DNA from: Pomphorhynchus laevis
Taxonomy: Eukaryota; Acanthocephala; Palaeacanthocephala; Echinorhynchida; Pomphorhynchidae
Direction of reading: 5' to 3'
Assembly (NCBI GenBank): GCA_012934845.2
Contig: WNNJ02000338.1
Span: 37,513-101,512 of the forward strand
DNA: 64,000 nt
Numbering within the stretch: position 1 is the first letter of the stretch; every line of letters starts with the position of its first letter. Both the position numbers and the translations under genes were made by a program. Shown in pieces: positions 28,801-43,800 of this stretch. The notes below the pieces were generated by a model. That model was not told the DNA's origin and ran no database searches. It was given only the letters and a program-made list of their open reading frames with translations.

Positions 28801-31800
28801 ATAATTGTTTATTATGTATTATACTACTTCTGCCAATTCCTTGATATATATAGTTGATAATATAGTTGTTTATTATTTAATATACTAATGTATAGATGTA
28901 TCCTAATGGGTACATAGAATTAAGCGTTTTAATCGAAATATCTTCTCTTTCTAATTAATATTTTTAACTCTATTTTTCCTATTCCTTTTATCACCATGAC
29001 TTCTTGGTTTGCGTTTAACCGGATTATTATAATATAGTTGTATATTATGTATTATACTACTTCTGGCAATTTCTTGTACCACGCCATTCAATCCTAATGG
29101 GTACATGGAATTAAGCGTTTTAATCCAAAAATCTTCTTTTTCTAATAGTTTATGATTTAATATTGAAATGTTTTCTTCGATAATATGTTCTAAAATAAAT
29201 AATTTACAGTTTTTAATATCATGTCCTATTAATCTCATATGTTTATGAAATATAGTTTGACTATTATGCTGTATATTATATATGTGTTGCCTAAACCTAG
29301 TTTTTAACATTTGATATGTTTTTCCTATATATTGCAATCCACATGTACATTGTATAAGATACACTACACCTGCGGTATTGCAGTTACAATTATTATTAAT
29401 ATTTAATGAAAAACATTTGTTTGTCGTATTACTTACAATTACTTACGTGCACACGTAAATATTTTATCAAAATATTTACGTGTGCAATAATATAATATTT
29501 GTTATAATATAATATTTATTATAATATTAATATTTAAAATATTTATATTCTTTTATTAGTGATATAATAAATGACAGAACGACATATTTTGAGCTATTCT
29601 TAAAATTAAATTAATAAATATATTAAAACAATGTAGGTGTAGCTTTTAAAAACGGCAGCAACTAGCGAAATATAAAAGTTAAATAGTATTTTATAATTCC
29701 TTCTGTAAAAATTCAAATACAAAAAGTGATAAAAATCATATATTTTTATAAAAATATCTTCACTTATAAAAATACCCTGACCCATAAAGGACATATTAAT
29801 GTAATTAATATTATATATGCTTTAAGTTTAAACGTTTATTAATGTATCTTATCCTATAGTAAGATGTACATACCGTAGAACATGGTCTTATCGCTGTATG
29901 GTATAGGATCAGAAAGTCCAGTAATTAAAGAATCATCTTTATCAAAAACTGGGATATACAACTTGCTATCTTAACAAAAAATGAATTAATGATTTTATAA
30001 ATTATTCAATTATAAATTTACTTGTTAAAATGTCAATACATAAGAGCAGAGGTTTTTTATAATGTAAATAATGAAAAAAAATATTTTTTTTATAAAAAAT
30101 AAGTTTTCAAAATACACAACTTTGTTGATTTTTATAAACGTATTGAATTTGGGTACATCTGCATTATGAGGCTTACTATGATAATATAAATGTTTAGGCA
30201 GTCAAAGTATTTTAGATTTTATTATTATATAGCAAACCGTACCCGAGATCTAGTATCATATTTTTTATACAGCAAATTAGAAGTAGGTACAAATCGAAAA
30301 AATGAGGCGATTTTATTTTAACAAACTGTGATAAGCTTTTGGATTTGTACGAAATATGCTACAGAAAATACAACTAGATTAATTTTCTGTTAGCAGACGT
30401 TAGCGAAATATCAAAAAAAATCCACTTTTTTAATTCACCTCAACTATTTATAAAAAGAAAATAAAACAAATTTGCAGTTATAAAAACAACGTCAAAAGCC
30501 AAAGTACATTAAACGTTTGCTAATATAATGTACTATATTAGTGTCCATGATTCTATGGTAAAGCGCATAATTATGAATATTTGATTATTCATTATGTAGA
30601 TGGTACTCTGAGCACCTGATTAACAGACAGCTTTAGGAGGTTAGAAAAGTGGATAGATATTTATTATTCTATGATAGGAAAGAGAACGTGAAAGATGCTA
30701 ATGAAGAACGCCTTATAATGGATAAAACTAAACATCTAAAAATCTAAACACAAATTTATTAAACACAAATCAATTAATTAATATATAAATCCCTACATTT
30801 ACATAAATCAATGCAGTGATTAATAATTAAATCATTTCAATTTTTAATTGAAATGTAATAAATTTTTATTTTATCAATTTAATATGCATATAATAAATAA
30901 CCCTTAATTATTTGTCCTTTCTCGTCCAGTGCAAATAATTCATAGACTCCGGCCTTTGTAGGATTAATGAAAATTATTTTTGCATCATCATTTAAGCCTT
31001 CATCGTTAAGCAGTATTGAAATGCCAAGGAGACTGCAATTCAATACAAGATTTAAAGGACCTAAATTGAGGTATTACCTTAAGAATATTGATTCAGAAAA
31101 ATGTATTTACATGCAATTTGAACAATTTGACCAATTGTAATTTTTCCGCTGTTTATCAAAAAAGCTTTATTAATACCATTGCTTGAATAATCAATGGTAT
31201 AAATTTCTAAACGTGAATGTAAAGATTGAGATACAAAAAGATTCTACACCCAACAGTATCGGTGTTGGTTTATTTAAGAAATGCGCTGAATAAAAACAGT
31301 CATAGAAAGTTAAATTAATAAAGTAGAAAAATACAAAAATACAAAGATTGAGATCTTTGTTTCTCGATCATTGAGATCGAGAAACAATACACTTCAAATT
31401 TACTTTACATATTTTCTTTATAATACATTTAATTTAAATAGTTTTAAATAACATTTTTAGATTTATCCCGCAAGTCGCATTATTACAAATAATCTTTGTA
31501 ACCGCTAATTACAAAGATTATTATCAAGTTTGATTATTATTAAGTTATTTATAACTGTCGAGTTATAAACTATTTTTATCATAATCTATTTAACTGTCAA
31601 GTTATAAACTATTTTTTTATAATTTAGTTTTACATCAAAAATAAATTGGTAACAACTTAATGTGTCCCTTAAATAACAGTATTTGTTAAATAAATAATAT
31701 TAAAATTTTAAAACGTTATGAGCTAAAATTAAAATAAAAAATTCAGTTAAAACGTTATGAGCTAAAATTAAAATAAAAAATTCAATTATTTTGGATTAGT

Positions 31801-34800
31801 TTAGAAGTGGTGATGATGCTTTTTTCATAATTTTAAATTAAATTACAATTTTTGAGTATTCAATTTAAATTAAAGGTATTTGACTAGAATAAATTATTGA
31901 TATTTGTTTAACATATAGTTCACATACACAGAGAGTTTAACACATAGTTTGAGACGTAAATATTACATTTGTAGTATTTTTGTAAATATTGTATATAGAA
32001 TATATATATTGTATATTATATATACAGTATATACAATATAATATATACAATATTGTATATATAATTATTATACATAGTTGCGTGCAAGTATTTGATTAGA
32101 TTGTTGTATCGATCACTCATTATAGACTTGCGAAAAAAGTTTGAAACGTTTTTATTGGAGCTTTCGACGAAACGGTCCTTGTCAACAGATTAAAAAATTC
32201 TGTTTGATTTTTTAATATTCTGTTTGATTTTTTTTAATCTGTTGACAAGGACCGTTTGGTCGAAAGCTCCAATAAAAACGTTTCAAACTTTTTTCGCAAG
32301 TCTATAATGAGTTATCGATACAACAATATATAATTATATATACAATTATATATAATTATATATGTTGTATATTCTTTTATTTCCAAAAATATTAATAATT
32401 TAATATAAGTTTCATGTAATCTACAGTTACGATTTATGTTAAAGCAGACAGCTTTTAATCGTATTATGGCGTCGATAAACTTTATTTGTAATAGTGTTAA
32501 AATATCAAGAAGATTTGTAGGAGTATATACTAATAAAATAGACGTAAAAATAAAGAATTCAATTATACAACATAAATTTAATTATGTTTGATTATATTTT
32601 AAAATTTGATTATATTTTAAAATATTCCAAAATGTTGAATCATTATTTACGAATTTATAAAATATTGCAATTTTAATGATAAAACTATCAATTTTTATAT
32701 TTACCATTTTTTTTGACTTTTTAATCAAAAAAAATCAGAAAAGAGGCAGTTCTATATCTTACCAAACGTGTCACTATTAACTATCTTAACTAGTTGTAGT
32801 AATACTAGTTCTAGTATTACCCAAAATGTAATTACAAATTTATAGGATTAAAATATTAAAATTATTTATTATATTTAATTACAATAAAGAAATGTAAATA
32901 TTATTTCGAAAAAAGTTAGCAACATATGAATTCCTAAATATTGTTTATTAAACGGATGAAAATGAAACCACTGGTAACTTAATTTTATTTTAATAAATAA
33001 TTTCGATTGTTATTATCGAAATTATTTGCAAGGCATGCATTCACCACTGGCCGTTTAAAGATCGAGAAGCACTTAAAATTTACACTTCAAATTTACTTTA
33101 CATATTTTCTTTATAATATTTTAAATTTAAATAGTTTTAAATAACATTTTTAGATTTATCCCGCAAGATGTATTATTGCGAATAAACTTACAAATAAGAA
33201 TTTGGCTTAATCTTATTAAGCAAAATTAAAAAATAAATAACAATTAAATAATAAATTAATTAATTACTTTAATAATTATTATTAAATAATAAATAATTTA
33301 TTAACTAATTTTTATTTATTTTTTAAACATGCGTTCTGAGAAGAACGTTAACTTTAAAACAATTTACTAACCTTCACAAGTAGTTAATTGGTAAGTAGAA
33401 GTATTAATTAATGAACTTGACAATTCGTTATGTGCTAATTTGATTTGATTTGATCTTATCTCTTTTACAACTAACTCAAACGGAGAATTTGCAACAGGAA
33501 CTCTATTAAAATAGAGTGACAGCTGATGTGGACCTAAATTGGCGTTGATGAAGTTAAAGTTAAAGTTATTATTCTTAATAATTACTTAATATTGACAAAA
33601 ACTAATAAGTTTAAAGGAAACCTTCTCTATTTTGAAAATAAATCCTCTTTGATAAAGGAAAACCTTCTTCTTTGAAAGAAGGCTTCATTGTTCGTATAAT
33701 TATGTCTACAACTCTTCGCTTAAATGTTATTTTCAATCAACAAATTGTGAAACATTATTTGTAAGGATTTTCTAGAAAATACTCAAGTATCTCGGATCAG
33801 AAATTTAATATATACGGAAGAAATAAAGAATTAATTCTTGCTTAATATACTTGCCTTTTCGAAATTACATTTACATTTTAAAATTTAATTCTTAATACAA
33901 AAAGTGTATACAAAAGTGTATACACTTTTTAAGATAATCAAATATTATCGTCGGAAAACCGTTTCATGATGGTGACTTATATGAAATTATTTGTATTTGT
34001 TTTAAATTTACTCACTGAATTTAAATTCAGTGAGTAAATTTTCAAGATGTGCGTTATTGTATGGGGTATCCAAAAGTGCGATTTGAAACTACAAAAGAAA
34101 GCTGTAGATAGTGGTCTTGTTCAGTGGCCATACAAAAATTCAGTGTCCATACAAAAAATTCAGTGCCCATACAAAATGATAAAACAAAATGATATCAAAA
34201 CATTAACAGATGCTTACAAGGCGAAATAGGCATAAATTGTAGATCAATTAAACCTGCGGTCAGTTTTTGCATAGTTAAATTTATTGAATTTCCATGCGAA
34301 TCTAGATTAAAGACCATATAATTTCACTAATGCAAACCTTGTAGTATACCTTTAAGCACAGCTTTAAGATTTCCTCTGCCACAAGTAGATACATCTATTT
34401 GGACAGAACACATTTGACTCACAAAATATTCATCTTTAGATTTGACTTTTATATTATCTACATTGAATGCATGTACAATTATTGGACTACCGAGGATCTT
34501 TTCTCCAGATTTATCCAAATGGACTTCGTGTGGACCTTAAACAAATAAATACAATTATTAAAGTACTTGAATCAAATTCTTTAAAATTTATTAAAAATAA
34601 TTCTAATGTTTAATCAAATGAAGTTATATTTGAAGTTGACAATGAGTCATAAATTAACTGGAAATTAAAGTTACTTAAATTATTAATACAGCTTAAAATT
34701 TCATTGATCGGTATTAAAGGGATAAAATATTTATGTTTAAACAACATTCAATTTATACATTATATATTTAATTCGAAATTTCAACAATACGATTTTATTT

Positions 34801-37800
34801 GTAAAGGATCACATGAGAAAATAGTATTTCTTGCAATCTAGAAACTGGTATAAGGATAATGTTTAACTCTATACATCAAGATAATTTTTGTCAAGATAAT
34901 TGATATTATTGTACTTTGCAATACTTGATATATTACGGTCGGTATAATCGATACTTGTGTTTTGCCTGCAATCACATAAAAAGCGAGTTGTAATCAATTG
35001 ATTTTTACAAATTGTTTGGACGTCTGATTAAAATTTTATTACCATTGAGATTTTTTACATAATTTTTGTCATAATTTGAAATTCCTTAAATAGAAATTGA
35101 AATTGAAATTTTTTTAGAGGAATGTATTCAATTTGCATGATAGATACAAATGTTCAGAGTTGGTGATTAATCTGCTCAAAATTCTTTTTTGTACCAGAAA
35201 TGTCTTAAGATATATCATAAAAAAATTTTAAATGCTCCAACATTTTCTGGCGTTAGACAAACAATAAGTGAATAGAACCAACATTATGTAAAAACGACAG
35301 TTCTTTAAATAAGTCATACTAACATGTTTAATAAAAAACACACAAGCATAAATTATTGCTTATATTTTATAAATATGATGAGAAATGTCGCCAATCTATG
35401 TGACCATCTATTTTATCGGACTAGATATCGAAATGATAAAAATAATAATAACTTTTAAAAATAAAGTTCAAAATAAATCAGCGATTATTCGGCTAATATT
35501 ATCTCCGATTGAAACACCTTTTATTTAGCTAAATATGAATGGTCAATGTCGCTACATTTATTTATGAGTACACCATTTGGTGTCCCAGGGCAGGTGTAAC
35601 AACAAATTATATTTTATATATTTGTACACTTGAAAGTGTCCCTATTAAACAGCATTTCTATTAAAATGAATTTAGTGCCTGATGCATGGTTAAACCGCAA
35701 TACGCAGTGCCATGCACAGAGCTTATGCTAAATTCCCTCTGATGATTCAGATTAAGGGTAGTTCTGTTTTTCGAGCTTTAGACATTGTTTAAGCGTGTGT
35801 TAAGGTGCCTATGGATGATTATTAAAGTCACGGTACTGATGAGCTCTGTTAGAGCGAAACGCGTATACCGTTGTTGAAGTTTGTCGTCACACATAGGATG
35901 ACAGAGCATACGTAGCGACTTTTAATATTGCGAGAATAATTCGGTTCTATTTCTTGGTCTGATGAAGATATATAGAATGCTGCCTGGTGTTTATGCCTCC
36001 TCATGAGGAAAATATAGTGATTTATTTACGAGTACACAATTGTGTGTCCCAGGGCAGGTGTAACAACTAGCGTTTTATCTGACGTTCAATCTTTTACAAA
36101 TAAAGTTCGAAATAAATCAGTTATTATTGGGCTACTATTACCTTCGTTGCAACATAGGTTTCATATTGTTATGAAAATATAGGAAAAAATTTATATGGAA
36201 AATATATTTCATATTATATACCCTAAATATAGGTTTCATATTATGAATAATATTTTAATTTATCAAAATACCTAATGCTACATATTAATTCAATTCGATG
36301 CGTATATTTATTTATAGAATGGAATCAAAGAAACGATAATTTATTCTATAAAAAGGTTCAGTTCAATATTTTAATAGCTGCTGCTATCATCAAGAACTAC
36401 TGTTTCACAGCACGTAATAGTTTCTTAAAAAACTTAAACAAATGATGAAATTTCATCATCATGAACTTTGTGATGAAAATAAGGATAGCAGCAGCTATTG
36501 AAATATTGAACCTTTTTTATTGAATAAATTCTTATTTCTTTGGTTCCATATTAAATGTAAATAAAATTGAAGGTAATTTGCCCAATTTTCAATTAAAATA
36601 TATTTTATTAACTGGAAGAATTGAAATAACGGACAACTAAGATACAGACTGTTAATGGATATTTTAGTAACATACTGTCTGTTTGCTAACGGACAACTCT
36701 CCAATATCTAAACGAAGTTTACCAGTTATAATTGACGAACATCACAATCCGTAATTCGACATTCGCTTACAAAAGTGATGTGAATGTCTTCAAATAGTTG
36801 TAACAATATCTTATATTAAGTAATATATCAAAATAGAGACAATGTGAATGTTTACTGCATATATCCTAACTTTATTAGTTTTGTCCATTGGCACTCATTC
36901 AATTGTTGCACACCATGTTGATAATAAAATCCAGTAGATTTTTTCTATCTTTTTCAATATATTTACAAAATATTGGAATATTTTATGTATATAAAATATC
37001 AAATAAAATACCGACCTATAAGTTAATAACCTATAAGTTATTTTCTTAACTTATATATATTATATATAATATATATTTATATTATATAAATATTAAATTA
37101 TTTATATAATATAAATAATATTTAAATTTTAATTTTTTATTTAATTTTCTAATTTTAAATATTTCTGACTTGCAAAATAAATCTGAAGAATAATCTGACA
37201 AAATATAAAATGACTTATAATTAATGGCATAATTCATTTGGTGACATAATTCCCTTCAGTAAAAATGACTAAATAATCCAGTAAAATAATTCAGTAAAAA
37301 TTCAAAAGTATAAATTCTTTAATAAAATTAGCAATATTTTATTTCAGTATTAATCTCAATTATATTACGTTTTTAATTGAGGCTTAATGAAAAAGATCAC
37401 ATGCTATTATAGTAATAAGTTCACTATTGTATGTATTATGGGAAGCTAAAAAATAAATTATGGTTCTGGAGAAATATAATTTATGGTTCTTATGTACGAT
37501 AAATAATTAAAAGGCAATTCAAACAACCATTTAAAAGATTTGGATATCGGCTACGATGCCCTAGAAAATAGAGACTTGAACAATTACACCGATCGGTCTA
37601 TTCAAAATGAAATATGTTTTGCTTAATACTTTATAATTTATTTAATATTTATTTTGTTTCTCATTGACTAAAAAATTCGAGTAAATTTATTTTCATTAAT
37701 TTTATTAATTATGTTCGTAATCTTTAATTTTTGAACCCATTCAAAGGCAATATTGCTGTTCTTACCTCTTTGCTTTGCTGTGTAGCAAATTTGTATACCA

Positions 37801-40800
37801 TCGTCAATCATTGTCCTTTGTGAAGGTATTGTATCACCTCGAGGTCCTTAGAACAAACAATTTTTAAACTTTATGTTTTAAAAATGTTTGTTTATTTATA
37901 TCTTTTTGTTTATTTATAGACACATGAGTAATTTATAAATTACTTGTAATTATAAATTATGTAATTGTATAATGAACACAAGAAGGCTAAAAAATTTTGT
38001 GATCGCCACTTGACACAATAATAATCTTTGTTCAGAGATTAATAATAATCTCTGAACACTTTTAAAACACACTACAACGTTGTAGTGTGTTTTGATACAC
38101 TACTAGTCTGAAACATGTAAAAATAATATAGCGCAGATTATTTGATTTTAATTATTATTGCGATATCTCTATATTTTCAGAGTAAAACTTTGTGAACCGG
38201 TAAAGACCAAAACAATATAATTTATTTTAACGTTTCGTCCCTTACTAGGACTTCTTCAGAACAATCTAGAATACAAAGAAGGTGTAGAACTTATATAATA
38301 TATCGTGCCACAAACACGTTGCCTATGTTATATCTTGACACATAAGTGGTGAAGCTTGTGAATAATAGACTTATTCTGAAAAAGTGTAGAAAATTGTCAA
38401 AGTTTACAAGAAGATTTATTCACCCGAGTGAACTACGTTTAATCGCACATCATCCAAACAGACGATTCGTTGAACACAATCAACGATAAACAATCGACCT
38501 GTTGAAACCCACTTCAACAACGATTCCGATGACTTTATTAAAAATATGACAACAATTGAATTGACAGATGATACCAAATCAGTTTTGGCACTTGGACTTA
38601 ATTTTACAACAAGTGAACTTGAGTTTAGCCGGTATCCCACAATGAAGAGTATCCGACAAACGTGTATCGAATGTTTTCAATTTATAAAAGACACTACATC
38701 GAAGAATGCCGCAATAAATGCAGTGGGAAGAAAGATATTTATGAAATATTCAAATCTTTCTCCAAGTTATCGATCTAAGCCTAATTTCACAAGAACACAA
38801 GTTAAAGCTTTAAACGAACTAAGATATCGGAAAGACATTGTAATTAAACCAGCTGATAAAGGTGGAAAGATTGTGCTCTCGGATCGAAACGAATACATAT
38901 CAGAAGCAAAACGACACCTCAATTCAGACACATATTCACAATCATCAAGTGAAGTTCTAGCACAAGCATCTGAACGAGTCTCGGAGTTTGTGTCCAAATA
39001 TACACAGAAAGGTGAGCTTGACACAATAGAATGCGTAAAATTACTAACGGGAAGCAATCCAGCAGGGAAGTTCTATATCTTACCCAAGATACATAAAGAC
39101 AAAATACTGTAACCTAGCCGACCAATAGTAAGCTGTATAGGAATTCTTACTGAATCCTTAACTAGATAGGTTCATTTCAAATTAAAACTACTTTTACGAA
39201 ATATCAAAGCTCATATTAAAAGTACCGATTATTTTTTGAGAAAATTTGAAGAAATCAAACTTACCATTCCACATAATGTCATCCTATAGACTCTCGATGT
39301 GGAATCTCTGTACACAAATATTCCAACCGAAGATGGACTTCAAGCTGTGAGAGAAACATCGAAATTATTGAATAATTCAACAGCTGAAATGATACTGGAT
39401 GTGACAGAAATTGTTCTTCGTAATAACGTAATTCAATTTATGGACCAAATGTATTTACAAATATCAGGAACCGCAATAGGCACACCACTAGCTCCTTCAT
39501 ATGCTGTATTGTTCATGGATATGTTCGAAACGAATAAAATGTCTACAGCCAAACATAAACCACACACCTGGTTAAGATATCTAGACGATATATTTGTTAT
39601 ATGGACAGCAGGAGAAGATAAATTGAATGACTTTGTAGCGCACCTGAATAAGAGGCCGATGACATTCACATGCGACTGAAGTTGGACACCCCATTTCCTT
39701 GACGTTACAATTGATAAATAGGTGATTGAAGGCAGAACAAAATACATTACACAATCTCGCAGAAAACTAGAATCAACTGCAAAATACTTTCACAAAGCTA
39801 GCTTTCACTGCAGTACTACGAAACGATCCATGATACAAAATATATTTAAATGTATATACATTTAAATGTATGTACATTTGTATGTATATCAAATGGGAAG
39901 TGGGAAGCTAAAGAACAAGTAATTAAATATCTTATGAAAGAAAATTATCATAAACGTCAAATTGATCAGGAGCTACAAAAAGTGCGAAGTATAACAAGAA
40001 AGAAACTATAAAATAAAGTCGGAACAAAAGAAAACAAAACTGTATGCATACTCCCATATCATGCAGCATTAAGTGGTTTGACAAACCACTTAATGGACAA
40101 ACGATTAGAAAGCATTTAGTTTCCGCAAGGATCAAAGATGAATTAATAAGTAAAATCAGTGTGCCGAAGACCCAAATTCACTACTGTAAGCCATGCAATA
40201 AATTTCGTTGTAAAACATGTGGACTAATACCGATATCAAAGAGATTTTTCAGTAGCATCACCGGCCTTAGTTACAATCCTCGAGCCGACACAAACTGTAT
40301 TACGAACAATTGTGTTTATTTGGCGACATGCGTAAGATGTAACAAACAATATGTCGGTGAAACCTCTAATGGTCTGAATATAAGAATAAATAACAGACGT
40401 GCAAACATTAAAAAGCGAAGTCCAACAGATGGAGCAGTAGCACACGCACTCACGCATCACGCCTTAGAAACGTATAACTACATCATCATCGAAAGTGGTT
40501 TGGTGAATGCTCGAGTACGTAAATCGAGAGAGATGTTTTGGATTGCACAGTTAATGGCAGAATGTCCACAAGGCCTAACACATGCTCTACCACTTATGTG
40601 GCAAGATATAACATAGGAAACGTGTTTGTGACACGATATATTATATTAGTTCAACACCTAACTAATAATGACATAATTAATTATTGCTAACAACTCTGCT
40701 GTTTCTTTGTATTCTAGATTGTTCTGAAGAAGTCCTAGTAAAGGACGAAACGTTAAAATAAATTATATTGTTTTGGTCTTTACCGATTCACAAAGTTTAA

Positions 40801-43800
40801 CTCTGTAAAAAAAGGACGAATCTATACTAGATCCCGGATCGCAGCATATATATATATATATATATATGATGACAAATGAATGTACGAGCTTTGACTCGAA
40901 GATCCGACATAAAGTATAAACGAGCGAAGAATGACGGGGCAGCCAAACACTGCATAGAAAATGAAAACCATAAGATGGAAACGATAATTATTGAGGCAAA
41001 TGTTCCTGGCACGGCTAAGCGAAAACAAAGGGAAATGTTTTGGATAGGACAGCTCATAACAGACCAACAATGCCGAGCACATATATCACTTGCCGTGAAT
41101 ATATGAGTGCTGTAGTTCTACATACAGTCATAATTTTCACAAACAAATGTGTTTTAGAGACATATTTTTTACAAACAAATTAATTAATTTAATACTTTTT
41201 ATTAAAATTTAAATGAGATAATTCTAAAGAATTGTTTAAAAAATTAAACGAATCGAGAGAAGTCAATGTACAAAAATTAATTGTTACTAATTTTCAACTA
41301 CTACTTCGATCATCATCAGGAACATAACAATGCACGCATTTCAATCAAAATTATAATTTACTTTTCTGATCTGGCAGAAAAGTTAATCCGTTAAAATAAA
41401 CTTACCGTGAGTGGTTAGATGAGTGGGTACATCTGGTTTATTGTCCTCAAAATTATTGGCATGATCGTGGTATCGTAAAATAATTAAAACCTTAGATCAC
41501 TTTCATGAGCTATAATCTCTGCGCCTTCAAACAAACAGCGAGCTTTTCGCCTGTTTTACCAATGTAAAGGGAATCACAATTATTACATGGAATATTGTAG
41601 ATTCCTCCAAATTTTACATATTTGGGCTTGATTTTGCATAACCATGAAATACTGGGGCCCCTCTTACAAAATACCGTACTATGTGAGACAGCGTGGTCAC
41701 TCCAGAAGAGAAAATTTACATATAGTGTTTTAGGACTAGAGTGGCTGACAGATCCCTTGTTGTAACTCATCATTGCTGCATTATGGGAGATTTTAATTGC
41801 CTATAGAGGGTAATTCGAGTCAAACAGCGATTGCACTATTATCTTTTATATATTCAATTTTATATTCATTTCAAATGTATTTGGCTTATTAAATAATTAT
41901 TTTAAATTATTGTACAGATTTATAATAAGTTTCTACTACTTTGCAATTTCAGAGAATTATTTTAATTCCTTATAATTATAAAGAATCTATTTTAAAGATA
42001 AAAACTATATTTTATCCAATGATCATTTAATGTTGGCGGTAAATAAAGAAGCTATAAAAATTAAAAAAAATAAAACCCGCTGTTTAAAACTTACCAATAA
42101 CCTTAACACTTAATTCATCAGAATGCAATTTTACAATAAATGTACTTGGCTTATTAACTTGAGGGTCATTTAGTCCTGATACTTCAACAATAACCACATT
42201 TTCAGATTGAACACTTGTCAAAAAATTCCCGTTTGTCGAGTCCTCAGGTGTTTTCGTTAGCTTTGTTGCTAGGTATTTACTAGGAAACACTGCCATGTAA
42301 TTAGAACGCAAACTTGATGAGCTAGAATATTTATTATCTGAGGTTTTGTTTTTAAACTCTGAGCTATAGGATTTGTTCTCGGAGTCATTCAAACTTTTGC
42401 TACTTGATTGCGCCGATGTTGTGATCATTGTATTTGAGTTATAATTATCCGCTTGTGGAATTGGAGAAAGTGAAATATAGTCGTCATCAAAGCAAAACAC
42501 AGGTATCTTGAATTGTCGGCAACTGCTTGAACCGTTGATGTAGAATATACCTTTTAAAAATTAACATTTGAAAACTAACAGTGAACTAATCATTTTGATA
42601 AGTCATTTTAATAGTCTATTTACTTATCATTTAATTAACTAATCGGATAGCAATTAAATTTTATTACATAAATGATCAATGCTTAAAATATAAAATGATC
42701 AATGCGTGGAATTTAAAACAATCAATGCATGGAATTTAACTGATCGATGCGTCGAATTTAAAACAATAAATGCTTGAAATTTAAAATGGTCAATGATTTA
42801 AATTAAAAATCGTAAATGCGTGAAATTTAAAATGATCAATTCTTGGAATTTAAAGTGAGCAATACTTGTTATTTAAAATGATCAATACTTGGAATTTGAA
42901 ATGATCAATGATTGAAATTTAAAATGGTCAATGCATAGAATTAAAAATAGTTAATGCTTGGAATTTAAAACTATCAATGCATATAATGTAAAATGGTTAA
43001 TGCGTAGAATTTAAAATGGCCATTACGTAGAATTTAAAACAATCAATGACTGGAAATTAAAATCGTCAATGCTTTGAATTTAAAGTAGTCAATGATTTGA
43101 AATTGTCAACGAATGAAATAATAAAATTATTTGAAATTGTGATTATATAATAATTTTATATATTAATATTATTATCGAATTAATTTGTTTTATTTCATAA
43201 TCTCACTGCTGCTAAAAGCGACAGAGATAATCAGCATTTACTTTATTGATATAATTGGTGTTATTAATATGGATATATTTCATATGGATATATGGAATAT
43301 ATCCTTTATGAATATAAAGAATATTATATCATATCCTTTATGATATCCTTTATGGATACAATTCAAAAAACCATGAATATCATAAAAACAACAAAGATAG
43401 CTCATGTTGTTGACGGATTATTATTTATTTTAATACCATTCTAATCAATTCACAAGATGTTCAATTTACTTGCTGTCGTCATTTTCACGTAAAAAAGATA
43501 TTTGTTATCTAGAATTCAGTTGGTGTAATCCAGTTGTTGTTTCGGGATAATTAATATCAGCGTTATGTTTACTATAGTTATACTTGAGTTATCTAGTTTA
43601 CTTGAGTTATATTTACTTTATTTCTATATATTCATTATATTTCAAATCTAATGAAATTTTAATTTATAAAATTTAAAAAATTTAAAAATTCAAATTATTT
43701 AAAAAATTTGTAATTTATCAAATTTTAAAAATTAAAATAAAATTTATATTATTAAAAATTATTTATTATTTGTATTATATACAAAAAATGTGGTGTAAAT

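Larger units (their letters stand above)
26640..29400 (-). mobile_element. Penelope-like element cluster: GIY-YIG part upstream of a reverse-transcriptase part
   Basis: Reading down the minus strand, a GIY-YIG endonuclease comes first (28951-29364: MYLIQCTCGLQYIGKT, with EDFWIKTLNSMYPLGLN). Next is a second copy of its 3' end and a degenerate hammerhead-like motif (28690-28740). Then a linker with HNLELIENCELRKLLSKGY, and the reverse transcriptase (27764-26668: TIPILYWNPKLHKNP, PMGNNGSP, and the catalytic RYIDDICVF at about 26740-26757). Broken in several places, very AT-rich, thumb region missing. It may be a head-to-tail pair of canonical elements or the permuted (endonuclease-first) Penelope clade. 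Confidence 0.75.

Noticed and set aside
34047-34229. Plus-strand frame of 60 codons
   Set aside because: It is antisense to exon 22 and includes a short tandem repeat; no evidence of expression.
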